Shown: positions 33,446 to 48,984, counted from the first letter of the stretch. The stretch is 64,000 bases of DNA from Burkholderiaceae bacterium (GCA_024235995.1 JACKLI010000001.1:2480001-2544000); one strand, 5' to 3'. Numbers and translations: made by a program. Notes: generated by a model from the sequence alone, not told the origin.

Positions 33446-35430
33446 TCGGAATCGAACCCTGACAGCTCAGGCACAAGTTGTCGCTTGAACAGGAGGGCGT
33501 CGTCAGCGCCCGGCGCCAATTCAAGGATGAGGTGCGGGGCCTTCCCCAGTTCTTGGGGAGGCGGCGACGTCGTCGTAACGATGAACTGAAACGGGACAGC
33601 GCCATATTGGCCGAGCTGCTCAGCAGCCTCGGCTGCGGCGAGAAAAAACTCCTGATATAGGCGCTCGCTCATGTCAGCCTCCCTGGGGCAGTCATGGACC
33701 AAGAAGCCGGGGTGGTTACTGGCTTCGGACACGGCGGAGTCAAGCAGACACACGATGTCGCCAAGAAGTACCTCCAGCACTTGGTAGGCCTCGCCGCCCC
33801 GCGCAACTTCGAAGGGCCGAACCTCATGCCCCGGAACGAATCGCGCATGGCCGGCCGCGCCCAGAAGCCTGGTCGAAACGGCTGCCGTCAGGGCCTTAAT
33901 CGCATCGACTCTCGAAGACTGCTCAGACCTTCGGCTGACCTCGGCAAGCCGAAGCGCATTCAGCGCTGTTTCGAGCTCCTGCAGCTGTCTACGTGCCTCA
34001 AGAAGCTCGGCCGTATCGCCGCCCTGAGCTCTTTGTGTGTGTTGCAGCCGAAGCGCGTCCCAGGACTGCTTCAAGAACGCCCGCTCGCTTTCACTGGTGG
34101 CGATGCGAACACGCAGTCGGCGAAGCTCCGCTTTCTTCTCGGAGATGCGCTGTAGTTGAGCTGCAGCAGCGCTTGCAGCCTTGACGAGCGCCGCGGACCG
34201 GACGGCGTAGCGAGTCGCAAGCTCCGGGGCCGTCGCCCTCACTTGCCGCCCGTCACGGTGCCAGGTCATGCTGACCGTGCTCTTGCGCTCCTGGATATGG
34301 TGGCAAGCCTCGAACTCGACATTCCCGTGGTCGCACCGCCCTGCCAGGCCTTCTAGCCGGTCTCGTAACTTGGTCAGCCGCTCGAAGTCCACGCGATTTA
34401 CATCCACCAGCGACTTGGCGATGTCTGCCTCCAGCTTCGCCAACTCCCGGGCCTTGGTGAGCTCATGCAGGCGTACCAGCTCCCCTGCAAGGACTTCCTC
34501 CATTTTTTCCGCATCGCTTTCCAAGCGCTGTTCAGACTGCTCGGCAAGCTCCAGAAGAGATTGAACACGCGACTCAATCGAGTCTCCAACCGTGGTCATG
34601 AAGACTGGCTCATCTTCTTGCGCCTTTACACGCAACCGCAGTTGACGTTCAGCATGTGCCAGCGCGTAAACAGGCATGCGTTCGAGCTCAGGAATGCGCT
34701 CCTTGCACTGTTCCATCTGCTTCTGTTTGGTCTCTATGTCGCGCAGCAGCCTGTCCAACTCCAAGCCCACCAAACCCAGTACTGAACCCACGAGCAGAGG
34801 CGGGTCGCGCCTGGAGCGCTTGAAGCCCAAGCCTTCGCCCTCACGCCAGTGATAGAAGCCGTCAAAGCGAGTACTTTGCTCTCGGATACACCAGGCCAGG
34901 AGGTGGCGCCACTCCAGCTTCTGGTTCGTACCAGGCAGAGAACGAGCCACCAGCCGACCAACCGAAAACTGCTCCAGCGCATTGCTGTAGCCGCTGAAAT
35001 CATTGGCTACCGCCCCACCCACCAACGGCTCCAAGAAGTCACATTGGGCAGCCATGGAGTGGCTGTGACCGCCATACGGACGGAAGACTAACCAAGTGGC
35101 TCCATCGAGATGGACCTTCGCAGCCACACCGCCCTTGGGAAAACTGCCGGCCGCTTTGGCCCGCAGGGTGGCGATGGCTGGTGCTTCGTCACCCAGGACA
35201 TACCTGAGGAGCAGACACAGCGAAGTTTTGCCCACGCCGTGACCCGCACTTGCCAAGCCCGAGGCCTCGCTGGGCGACGACTCCTTGGCCCAAACGATAT
35301 TCAGCCCAGGATGCAGGTCGATGGTGCGCGTAAATACAAGCGGCTCACGGGACTCAACAAGCCACAAGGTTTCCACCCACAGCCGGGGTTGAACGCGGAC
35401 TGGACGGAAGTCCTTGAGCCAGCTTGCCAT
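33442..35430 (-). CDS. SMC-like coiled-coil ATPase
   Basis: 662 residues from the ATG at 35430, chosen because GAGGTGA precedes it at good distance; an in-frame ATG at 35469 would overlap the methylase. Walker A is at 63-70 (GHGVGKTSL). A long coiled coil covers about residues 215-500 (QKQMEQCKERIPELE, ERLTKLRDRLEGLAGR, AAAAQLQRISEKKAELRRL). A Walker B-like LVHDCP near 575 and FIVTTTSPP follow, as in DUF2326/RecN-like ATPases. It is wedged between methylase and RT genes with a 10-bp gap and a 4-bp overlap, suggesting that it works with the RT-nitrilase. Confidence 0.85.
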   Translation of the reverse strand: MASWLKDFRPVRVQPRLWVETLWLVESREPLVFTRTIDLHPGLNIVWAKESSPSEASGLASAGHGVGKTSLCLLLRYVLGDEAPAIATLRAKAAGSFPKGGVAAKVHLDGATWLVFRPYGGHSHSMAAQCDFLEPLVGGAVANDFSGYSNALEQFSVGRLVARSLPGTNQKLEWRHLLAWCIREQSTRFDGFYHWREGEGLGFKRSRRDPPLLVGSVLGLVGLELDRLLRDIETKQKQMEQCKERIPELERMPVYALAHAERQLRLRVKAQEDEPVFMTTVGDSIESRVQSLLELAEQSEQRLESDAEKMEEVLAGELVRLHELTKARELAKLEADIAKSLVDVNRVDFERLTKLRDRLEGLAGRCDHGNVEFEACHHIQERKSTVSMTWHRDGRQVRATAPELATRYAVRSAALVKAASAAAAQLQRISEKKAELRRLRVRIATSESERAFLKQSWDALRLQHTQRAQGGDTAELLEARRQLQELETALNALRLAEVSRRSEQSSRVDAIKALTAAVSTRLLGAAGHARFVPGHEVRPFEVARGGEAYQVLEVLLGDIVCLLDSAVSEASNHPGFLVHDCPREADMSERLYQEFFLAAAEAAEQLGQYGAVPFQFIVTTTSPPPQELGKAPHLILELAPGADDALLFKRQLVPELSGFDSE

Positions 35431-35440
35431 CTGGTTCACC

Positions 35441-40560
<5,120 letters not shown>

Positions 40561-40564
<4 letters not shown>

Positions 40565-43395
40565 ACCTCCACCGCAGCGGGGACCAGTACATAGACACCC
40601 ATCACATCCACCGGAAGGCTGGCGGTGACCTGGTAGCTGCCACGGGCTTCGGCAGCTTCACGCACGCGGCGGTGGTCGGCCAGCAGGCTTTGGGCACGAG
40701 CTTGCGCAATGGCCTCCAGCGCGGGTTGCCAAGTCGGCAGGCTGTCCAGGGCTTGCTGGATATGGCGGTCTCGAATCACGGGGGGCATGTTGCGGCTGGC
40801 CGGTGCGCCCAGGAGTTCGCGGGCTTGTGGCAAGGGGATTTCGGTCAAAGGCTCGGCACCAGCGGTGCTGACGGCCACGGTTTCTTCGCAGAGCATCAGG
40901 CGGGTGTGGCTGTCGCGGGTGATGCTGAGCTGGTGGCGCAGGCGCAGCAGCAGCACGGTGGTTTTGAGGGGGACATGGCCCACAAAGGCAGCGCCAGCGC
41001 GGGCCACGCCGTCAGCGTCTTCATGCTGGCTGTCCAGGGCTTGTTCGAGCAGGGTGTCGGCCAGGGCCACCACCAAGGGGTGGGTGCGCTGGATGAAGGT
41101 GGAGCCTTGGGCTGCTGGCTGCTGAAAGTCGATACGCAAGGTGCCGCTGAGCCCTTCTGCTGCCAGACGCTCTTTCAAGCTGGAGGGCAAGGCGTCCAGC
41201 GGGGCTTTGAAGTGGTTTTTGTAGGGTTCCAGACCCGCGCCCAGCTTGGCCATGGCCCGGCTGACAAAGCGCTGCACGTCGTCTTCGTTGCCCAGGGCGG
41301 CGGCGGATTTGCGCCATTCGGGCAGCACGTCGTCGGGCTTCAAGCGGCGCTGGGCAAAGATGGAGCGGTTTTTGGCGGCCTTGTCGCGGGCGCTTTGCCA
41401 GGCGGTGTCAATCTGCCGGGCGGGTTCGCCAAAGTCGAAGCCCATTTGGGCCTTTTGCCCCATGGCATTGTGTTTGCGCAGCAGCACGGCGTTGAGCAGG
41501 GCCTGGGTGAGCTTGCCTTCATCGTCGGGCATGGGCACCAGCACGCCGAGCTCTTTGCGGATGCTTTCGGCCTTGCGCAAAATCACCTGCAGCACGGCAC
41601 CGTCCACGGGGTTGTCCTCGCCGTAGAGCATGGTGCTGCGCACTTCTTTGGCTTGCTGGCCAAAGCGGTCCACGCGGCCTTCGCGCTGCTCGTGGCGGGT
41701 GGGGTTCCAGCTCAGGTCGTAATGGACCACGGCGGTGAACAGGTTTTGCAGGTTGATGCCTTCGGACAGGCAGTCGGTGGCGACGAGGATGCGTTGCTCG
41801 GTGTCCGCCAGCTCGGCCACGGCGGCTTCGCGCTCGCCAGGGGTGAGTTCGCCGGTCACGGCTTTGATGGTGGCTTTCTTGAACTTGCCGCGCAGGGATT
41901 CGGCCAGGTAGTGGGCGGTGGCGATGTAGCGGCAGAACACCACGGGTTGAAAGCCTTCTGCCACCAGGGCTTGCAGGTGGCTGGTCAGCTTGGCCAGCTT
42001 GGGGTCGTTGGCGGCGCCGGCGAGGTTTTCAGCGGCAGCGATGAGCTGTTGCAGGTGCGCGGTGTCTTCGGTCTGGGCTGCGGGCTCGATGTCGTCGGTG
42101 GACAGGGCATCGTCGAGGCCATCCATGACGCGCTCGCTGGCCTGGGCTTCGAGCTCTTCGAGCGAGAGTTCCGCGCCTTCTTCCTCCTCACCCTGTCCGC
42201 CTTTGAGGCGGGTGCGCAAGGCGTTCACGGCAGCGGCGGGCGACGAGGAAATGCAGCGCAGCAAGGCCAGCGCGGCCCACCAATTCATGCGCTGCTCGCG
42301 CTGGCCCTTGCCTTCGGAGCGCTCGACCAGCTCGCGGGCGTAGTCCAGCACGTCGTTGAACAGCTGGCCCCAGGCGCCGGTCAGCTTGTAGGTGATTTCC
42401 GCCGTCTTGCGGTCGGGGAACATGCTGGTGTCTTGCCACTCGGCAATGTCGGGGCGGCGACGCTGGACAAAGTGGCGCGACAGGTCTTCACGCAGGTCGG
42501 TACGGGCGCCGGCGGGCAGGTCTTTGAGCTGGGTGAAGTCTTTGCGCAGCAGGCCCAGCAGGTTGAAGAAGGCGTCTTCATCGCCGCTGTGGGGCGTGGC
42601 GGTGAGCAGCACCATGTGGCGCTGGGCGTTGTCTGCCAGGCCCTTCAGGAGCTGGAAGCGTTGCTGGCGGCCCTGGCCGCCCTGGGTGCAGGTGTGGGCT
42701 TCGTCCACGATGACGAATTCGGGGCAAAAGCGCTGGAAGGCTTCGCGCCGGCGCTCAGACTTGATGTAGTCCAGACTGACGACGGTGAAGGGGTGGGCGT
42801 CAAACACCGAGGTGCCGGGCGGCAGGTCGCGTTCCAGGCGCGTGGCGCTGGCGCTGCGTACCACCACGGCCTGGATGTGAAAGCGCTCTTGCAGTTCACG
42901 CTGCCACTGCTCGCACAGGTGCGGCGGGCAGAGCACGGCCATGCGGTGGATTTCGCCCCGGTCGAGCAGCTCGCGGGCAATCAATGCGCCTTCGATGGTT
43001 TTGCCGATACCTACGTCATCGGCAATCAGCAGCCGAACGGTGGGCTGCTTCATGGCCATGAGCAGCGGCACCAGCTGGTAGGCACGGGGCTCGACGGCAA
43101 TGTTGCCAAAGCTGCGGAATGGGCCGGCGCCGCTGCGCAGCTTGAGCTGCAAGGCGTCCATTAGCAGTTGGCTGGCAGAGTGGTTGCGCGCCTGTGCCAC
43201 CACGGGCCAGGGGAAGGTGGCTGGGCCGACGGGCTGAAGCTCCAGCGGCAGGTAGATGAGCGATTCGTCTTTTTCGCTGCCGCCCAGGGGGCGCAGCCGC
43301 AGCGTTTGCCGGCTTGATTCGGGCAGGACGATCCACTCGCGGCCGCGGGCCGAAACAATGCTTCCCGGAAGGAACTCCGGCATAGGTGCGTTCAT
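40561..43395 (-). CDS. SNF2/SF2 helicase (DrmD-like)
   Basis: 944 residues. Motif I is ADDVGIGKTIEGALIA (near 127), motif II VDEAHTC, motif III LLTATPHSGDED, motif V ATDCLSEGINLQ and motif VI QREGRVDRFGQ. Together with the KFKKATIKAVTGELTPGERE region this is an SNF2-type ATP-dependent DNA translocase. The C-terminal 250 residues are specific. It begins five bases after the giant helicase stops and overlaps the methylase start, the same pairing seen for DrmD-DrmMI in class 1 DISARM, but the match is by architecture only. Confidence 0.92.
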
Positions 43396-43400
43396 GGTGC

Positions 43401-46400
43401 TTAGGCTTTGCCGGGACCGAACAGGTCGGCGTTGTTCTTGAAGATGGCGCTCCAGCCCCCGGTGTTCTTCGGGAAGCGAACCACGAGGTAGCCGAGTTCG
43501 TCGAGCCTGCGGTCGATGGCTGCATCCTGCGCCTGCTGGGTGTCGGTCTCGTGGTGCGGGCCATCGACGAAGACGACCAGGTTCAGGTCATCGTAGAAAA
43601 AGTCCGCGCAGGCACTTGCACCCGGGATGGTGTGCTGTCCACGGTCGGGCTTGCGCAAGCCGTGCTCGCAGACGTGGTCGAGCCAGGCCTGCTCCAGGGT
43701 GCTGCCCGCGGTGCGCGCCAACTGGGCGTCGTGCTCCTCCGGCCCGCGCCCCTGCGTGCCCTGGTTGGTTCGGGCCTCGGTCAGCCGGCACAGCATGTCC
43801 AGCAACAAGCCACCGGCGGCCTTGTCCTTGCGGTCAACGAGTGTGTGGTCGGGCTGGTTGTAGTACGAGAGCAGGCAGCGATAGCAACCGGCCTCGCAGA
43901 ACGGCTCGCCCTTGTGGTCCAGTTCCTCGGCCAGGTTGTCGCGCTTCCAGGTCTGGCCGGCCGGCGGGGCCTTGAAGTGCATGACTTCGAGGGCCTTGGC
44001 GGCAACGGCGGCGAGTGCCTCGGGCTCGGTGGCCAGGCGCGTCAACACTCCGGCGCCGCCCTCAGCGGCTTCGAACAGCAGGATGGATTGGCGGCTGTCG
44101 CGCGTGGGCAGCGGCTCGGCCATCAGCTCGCTCTCTTCGAGCTGATACACCGCTTCGATACCGCGTTTGAGCGCGTATTGCAACGTCGTCAGCGTCCCTG
44201 CTTCAAGCACGCCGAGCCGGTGGTGCGGCCGTACGATGAGAATGTTTCGGCGGTCCTCGACATAGGGGACGATGCGCTGCGGCGGTGTCTTGTCGGGCGG
44301 GGCTTCTTCAGCTTCAGACTCCCCACTGCCATCGTCCACGCCGCCGACCCAGTGGCCGGTGACCGGGTTCATCATGAAACCCTGGATGGCCTTCTCTTTG
44401 CGGCGGCGCCAACCGAAGTTCATGCGCCAGACGGTGGCCGCAGGGCCGTATTGCATCTCCAGCAGAGGGCCTTCGGCGTCTTCGACGACGGTGGTCACCA
44501 TTTGCAGCTTTCCCTCGGCCTCGGAAAACTGCAGGGTGGTCTGCACTTCGTAGCCTTGGCGAACCCGCTCCTCTTCGTTCGCGGTGATGCGTTCGGCGCG
44601 CTTGGTGGAGACGTTTTCGATGCGGTAGAGATTCTTGATCTCCCGGGCTTCGGCCAGCGACGCACCGCAGGAGACGCAGCGGTCGGCATCCCTCTGGGAG
44701 CGGAAATGCCCGTATCCGCACGATGGGCAGAGCCTGGCCACTTCAGTGGACAGGCGAGCACCTTCACTGACCTGGTCTTGGCCTGTGATGGTGAGCAGAG
44801 CCTTCGTCACCCGGTATTGGCTGCCCTCGTGATAAATCAGGCTGTAGGGGCCGAACTCGCTGAGCGCCAGGAAGCGAGGCCGCGACAGGAAGCTCTCGCG
44901 GCCGATGGAACCCCGACGCGCCGGCAGGTACGCCAGCAGGGGCAGGCGGGGGAAGTTGTAGCCTGGCAGGAAGCCTTGCGAGGCCAGATAGCGGTAGGTG
45001 TAGAAGTCCGAGTTGAAGGCGCTGTCGCCGGCCAACAGCAGGTCGCGTTGTTTGCGCGCCTCGTTGTGGCGCTGCTGGGCTTCGCGGCGCTCGCGTTCGC
45101 TGGCCGCCGGGTTGTTCTCAATCTTGAAGTTGAGCTCGATGGCCTGGGCTGTCGCACGGTAGAGGTCGCGCCAGCGTTGCAGGGCGCCGTCGAGCTCCTT
45201 GTAGGCGCGCTGGAACACCGACTCCGCCCAGTGGTCCGTGTACCAGGGCGCACTGCGGGGTGTGAGTTCATTGGCCAGCATCGAGAGCACGCGCTGCCCA
45301 CGCTCGTGGGCTCGTCGCTTGGCCTCGGCCTTGTCGAGGTCGCTGGCCATGTCCTCGGTGATGGGCAGCGCCTGCGGCTCGTTCATGTCCAGCAGGTCGC
45401 GGACGCTGTTGCCCAGGCGCTTGCCGGTCTCCGCGAGCCAGATGGCGTGCATGTGGCTCTTGACCAGTTCCAGGTTGGCCAGGTCCAGCGTCGGCGCGTT
45501 CACCTGGCCATGCACCATGCGCACCGGGTCGCGGAAGTAGTACTGGTCGTGTGGTGACTGGCTGGCGCAGTAGGTGATGACGAGCGCCGGCTGGCCTGCC
45601 CGGCCGGCGCGACCACTGCGCTGCGCGTAGTTCGCCGGGGTGGGGGGCACATTGCGCATGTAGACCGTGTTCAGCGACGAAATGTCGACGCCCAGCTCCA
45701 TGGTCGGCGAGCAGAACAGCACGGGTAGCCACTCCAGCTCGGTGCCGTTTCTCTTGCGCCACTCGTCGCGGTCTTTCTCGGTGAAGCGAAAGCGCGCTTC
45801 GCGCTCCAGGCGGTCGTCCTGCTCGACCTGGGCCGTGTGCTCCCGGGCCTCGAAGTCGAACAGCTGGTGCACCGGGTTGTCCAGCAGGCCGGCGATGTTG
45901 CGGTACAGCCCGCGAAAGAACGCGTTGTCGTCGGCCTGGCGCTGGCTTTGGCCATCGCCGAGCTCCCACAGGAGCGCCGTACCGTTGAGCTGCCAGCCGA
46001 TCAGGCCAACATCGGTCTCTTCCCTGCGCACGAGACCATAGGGCTCGGCGGCTTTGAGCAGCGCGCCGACGACGTCCGACCAGGTCTGGTCGTTGATGAA
46101 CTTGGAGTACGGATTGCCGCCGCCCCAGGTGCTGCCTTTGCGGAGCTCGCGGCCCAGGCGGGAGCGGCTGGAGCCGATGACCAGGAAGTCTTCAATCCTC
46201 ACTCGGCGGCCGCGGCGGTCGGTTTCCTCTTTGGGGCGGGAGGTGACGAACCAGCGCGAGGGAAGCGGCCGCTCGTCCTCGGTAAAACCCCAGGGCTCAC
46301 GCAGGTTGGCGTAGCTTTGGGTGCGCAGCTGGTCGAGCTCGGTGCGGTCGAGGTAGCGCGTGGCGATGCACAGGCCCTGGCGCATGAAGTTGAACAGTTC

Positions 46401-48731
46401 GCGCAGAACCGTCGCCCGCTCTTCGGGCCTGGCAACCTGCAGGACTTGCGGGGCATCCGCCCATGCGGCGGCATCGGCAGCGAGATCGTTCAGGTCCTGG
46501 TAATTGATGCGCACCAGGCCCAGCTGCTCGAGGTTGGGGTTGTTGAAACGCCATCCGCGGCGCAGGTCGAAGTAGGTGCGGTAGCCCAGAATGCCGCGCA
46601 TGGCTTCCTGAACCTGACGGCGCGTGTTGCCCTTGAGCTCGGGCTGCTGCATGTACTCCGCGCGCACGGCGGGGTCGTCGCGGTGAAAGCCCAGCGCCTC
46701 GAAGACGGCGTTGGCCACTTCGCGCTCCGTCAGTGCATGGCCTCCGGCCTTCTGCGTGGCGGACAGCAGCGCCGCGCGCGTGAGCAGCACTTGCAGGAAG
46801 TCGTTGAAGTGCCCTGCCTGCAGCGCTGCGTCCTGTCGGTTGTCGGAGAAACCGAGCACCTTCTTGGCCTCGGCGGACAGCTGCTGGTCTTGCTCGTAGA
46901 GGTAGCGCAGGGCTGACAGGGTCAGCATGGTGGTGGCCGAGCTGCGGCCTTCGCCTGAAAGGGAGGTCAGGCGCAGGGAGTCTTTGCCCGCCGAGCTGTG
47001 CGACACCCCGCAGGCGAGGCAGAAGCGGAAGGAGCCGGGGATGAACCAAGCCTGCAGCCCTTGGTCGGTGGTAACCACGCCATCGGGTCGTACCTTGACC
47101 GGTTGTGGCACAAACTTGCGCTGGCCGGACTTGACCCGCCATTCGCCATCAGCGCGTTCCTCGAGCCAGGACTCGGGGTAGCGCTCGAGATTGTCGGGCT
47201 CCCACAAGCCGCGCCCGTCAGGCATGAGGAAGCCGAACTTGACCTGCTCATCGTCGTGCTGCCGCTCCTCGATGTTGCGCACGTCGAAAGCACGCCCCTC
47301 GGGTCTATCGGTGTCCCAGACCGGGAGGTACTCCTGGCCGCAGTCGCGGCAAAAGTGCGCGTGGTAGTAGCGGCGCTGCCTCTGGTCGTCGCCTGAGACG
47401 AATTGCTGACCGTCGAGCGTGATGGCACGCTGCCCAGGCGCTTCCAGCGTTGTGTAGACCTTGCCCCCGCCGGCGATGAACTGGTGCAGCTTGAAAGCGA
47501 ACAGGCTCTTGCCCGCACCATCGGTGACCGCGTACGCGCGCAGCATGAACTGCTGCAGGTAGGCCAGGCACGCCTCGAACGGCTCTCCGGAGTCGGCGCT
47601 CAGTGCTTTGGCTGCGTCGGCCAGGGTGCGCGGCTTGGCGCGGCGCGGCTTGTCGTCTTCGTAGGTCAGGCCCAGCATGAGCTCCACCCAAACCGACATG
47701 GGGTGGGCGGCCATGGCGTCGTGGCCGAGGTCCGTCGGAACGCCTGCGCGAATGGCGGCGCCGAGGCGCGGGCGGACGCTGTCGAGCGTCTCGTGCTCGG
47801 GTGTTGTGCGCCGCAGCGTCTCGGTGATGATGTTGCGGTCGGCGATGGCGGTGCCGAAGAGTCGCCGGGCGACCTTGGCCACGACGGCGTTGCGCTCCAT
47901 CTGCGTGCCCTCGGACGCCATGGTGGCGGAGGTGCCGATGCAGATGAGCTTGTCCGACAGCGCCTCGCGGACGCGGCGCACCAGCAGGGCAACGTCGGCG
48001 CCTTGGCGACCCCGGTAGGTGTGCAGCTCGTCCAGGACCAAGAAGCGCAGCCCCTTGGCGTTGCGCATGACGGCCTTGTCAATGTCGTTCTGCCGGGTCA
48101 TCAGCAGCTCGAGCATCATGAAGTTCGTCAGCAGAATGTCCGGCGGGGTCGCAGCCATGGCCTGCCGCTCCTCGTCGCTCTCTTGGCCCGTGTACCGGCC
48201 GAAGCTCACGGCCCGGGTGGCCGGGTCCGAGCCCAGGAATTTCTTGAGCTCCTCCAACTGGGAGTTCGCTAGCGCGTTCATCGGGTAGATGACGATGGCG
48301 CGCGTGCGCGGGGTGGGGTCGGCCTGCTTGGCTTTCAGGCAGGCGTCGACCACCGGGATGAAGTAGCTCAACGACTTGCCCGAGCCGGTGCCCGTGGTCA
48401 GCACATAGCTCTCGCCGGCGAGCGCGAGGCTGATGGCTTCGGCCTGGTGCTGGTGCAGGGGCAACGTGACGCCGGCGGAGCTGGCGGACTTGCCCAGCCG
48501 AAAAATAGCCGAGCACTCGGAGCTGAGCTGGCCGCCCGCGACCCATTCGTCGACCGTGCCGCCGGAGCGGTATGTCGGGTTGATTTGGATGAGCGGCTCG
48601 GGCCAGTAACGCTGGCTGGCGTATTCGCGGTCGACGAACTCGCGAATGTCGTCGGAGCGCTGGAGGGTGAAGCTGCGGCTGAACTCGGCGTACTCGCCGA
48701 CCAGGTGCTCGCGAAACTGGAAGACGTCCAC
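43401..48731 (-). CDS. giant DEAD/DEAH helicase with DUF1998 and C-terminal nuclease-like domain (DruE/DrmA-like)
   Basis: 1776 residues. Walker A is TTGTGSGKSLSYF (near 112), the DExH box is LVLDELHTYRG (near 232), and motif VI is QRSGRAGRAGQ (near 1042). A zinc ribbon LCPSCGYGHF...RCVSCGASL lies near 1335. The DUF1998 region has the four-cysteine FCEAGCYRCLLSYYNQPDH (near 1617). The last 100 residues (SACADFFYDDLNLVVFVDGPHHE ... ELGYLVVRFPKN) look like a Vsr/DUF559 PD-(D/E)XK nuclease. Related giant helicases are DruE of Druantia and DrmA of DISARM. The start is GTG behind GGGGGAGCC, nine bases after the RHH gene. Confidence 0.9.
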   Translation of the reverse strand: MDVFQFREHLVGEYAEFSRSFTLQRSDDIREFVDREYASQRYWPEPLIQINPTYRSGGTVDEWVAGGQLSSECSAIFRLGKSASSAGVTLPLHQHQAEAISLALAGESYVLTTGTGSGKSLSYFIPVVDACLKAKQADPTPRTRAIVIYPMNALANSQLEELKKFLGSDPATRAVSFGRYTGQESDEERQAMAATPPDILLTNFMMLELLMTRQNDIDKAVMRNAKGLRFLVLDELHTYRGRQGADVALLVRRVREALSDKLICIGTSATMASEGTQMERNAVVAKVARRLFGTAIADRNIITETLRRTTPEHETLDSVRPRLGAAIRAGVPTDLGHDAMAAHPMSVWVELMLGLTYEDDKPRRAKPRTLADAAKALSADSGEPFEACLAYLQQFMLRAYAVTDGAGKSLFAFKLHQFIAGGGKVYTTLEAPGQRAITLDGQQFVSGDDQRQRRYYHAHFCRDCGQEYLPVWDTDRPEGRAFDVRNIEERQHDDEQVKFGFLMPDGRGLWEPDNLERYPESWLEERADGEWRVKSGQRKFVPQPVKVRPDGVVTTDQGLQAWFIPGSFRFCLACGVSHSSAGKDSLRLTSLSGEGRSSATTMLTLSALRYLYEQDQQLSAEAKKVLGFSDNRQDAALQAGHFNDFLQVLLTRAALLSATQKAGGHALTEREVANAVFEALGFHRDDPAVRAEYMQQPELKGNTRRQVQEAMRGILGYRTYFDLRRGWRFNNPNLEQLGLVRINYQDLNDLAADAAAWADAPQVLQVARPEERATVLRELFNFMRQGLCIATRYLDRTELDQLRTQSYANLREPWGFTEDERPLPSRWFVTSRPKEETDRRGRRVRIEDFLVIGSSRSRLGRELRKGSTWGGGNPYSKFINDQTWSDVVGALLKAAEPYGLVRREETDVGLIGWQLNGTALLWELGDGQSQRQADDNAFFRGLYRNIAGLLDNPVHQLFDFEAREHTAQVEQDDRLEREARFRFTEKDRDEWRKRNGTELEWLPVLFCSPTMELGVDISSLNTVYMRNVPPTPANYAQRSGRAGRAGQPALVITYCASQSPHDQYYFRDPVRMVHGQVNAPTLDLANLELVKSHMHAIWLAETGKRLGNSVRDLLDMNEPQALPITEDMASDLDKAEAKRRAHERGQRVLSMLANELTPRSAPWYTDHWAESVFQRAYKELDGALQRWRDLYRATAQAIELNFKIENNPAASERERREAQQRHNEARKQRDLLLAGDSAFNSDFYTYRYLASQGFLPGYNFPRLPLLAYLPARRGSIGRESFLSRPRFLALSEFGPYSLIYHEGSQYRVTKALLTITGQDQVSEGARLSTEVARLCPSCGYGHFRSQRDADRCVSCGASLAEAREIKNLYRIENVSTKRAERITANEEERVRQGYEVQTTLQFSEAEGKLQMVTTVVEDAEGPLLEMQYGPAATVWRMNFGWRRRKEKAIQGFMMNPVTGHWVGGVDDGSGESEAEEAPPDKTPPQRIVPYVEDRRNILIVRPHHRLGVLEAGTLTTLQYALKRGIEAVYQLEESELMAEPLPTRDSRQSILLFEAAEGGAGVLTRLATEPEALAAVAAKALEVMHFKAPPAGQTWKRDNLAEELDHKGEPFCEAGCYRCLLSYYNQPDHTLVDRKDKAAGGLLLDMLCRLTEARTNQGTQGRGPEEHDAQLARTAGSTLEQAWLDHVCEHGLRKPDRGQHTIPGASACADFFYDDLNLVVFVDGPHHETDTQQAQDAAIDRRLDELGYLVVRFPKNTGGWSAIFKNNADLFGPGKA

Positions 48732-48740
48732 CGGCTCCCC

Positions 48741-48932
48741 CTAGATCGCACGGCTCTTGGCCGTGTCACGCGCACCGGATTCGGTCTTGACGCCGTGCTT
48801 CGTGCAGTAGTCGCGGACCAGGACCTCGATGAGGTTGCTGATGGTTCGGTATTCCCGCTCCGCCGCCAAGCGGACGAGTTCCTTGAACTCGGGCGAAACC
48901 CTCAAATTGAGCGTATCGGTTCTGCGTTTCAT
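48741..48932 (-). CDS. small ribbon-helix-helix protein, probable repressor of the defence operon
   Basis: 63 residues from the ATG at 48932, preceded by GGAGATG. KRRTDTLNLRVSPEFKELVRLAAEREYRTISNLIEVLVRDYCTKHG is a compact strand-helix-helix DNA-binding fold. It is the first gene of the run to 26847, nine bases before the giant helicase. A perfect dyad lies in its own promoter. First-gene RHH proteins of this kind often act as autorepressors, so it probably silences the operon. Longer upstream extension would include promoter DNA. Confidence 0.85.
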   Translation of the reverse strand: MKRRTDTLNLRVSPEFKELVRLAAEREYRTISNLIEVLVRDYCTKHGVKTESGARDTAKSRAI

Positions 48933-48953
48933 CTGGACATCTCCAATGCCCAC

Positions 48954-48984
48954 AATGTAACGCGATTGCAACTCGATGTTGCAA
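48954..48984 (-). promoter_or_regulatory. promoter with operator dyad of the defence operon
   Basis: TTGCAAC-TCGAT-GTTGCAA (48966-48984) is a perfect inverted repeat. On the minus strand its upstream arm doubles as a -35-like TTGCAA, and a -10-like TACATT (48954-48959) follows at 19 bases. The ATG of the RHH gene is about 20 bases further on. A bound repressor would block RNA polymerase. Confidence 0.65.

Noticed and set aside
40672..43164. 830-codon plus-strand frame opposite the SNF2 helicase, and a 723-codon frame at 43386-45557 opposite the giant helicase
   Set aside because: Both are mirror frames of helicase genes that show all motifs; the glycine/valine/alanine-rich products resemble no protein.
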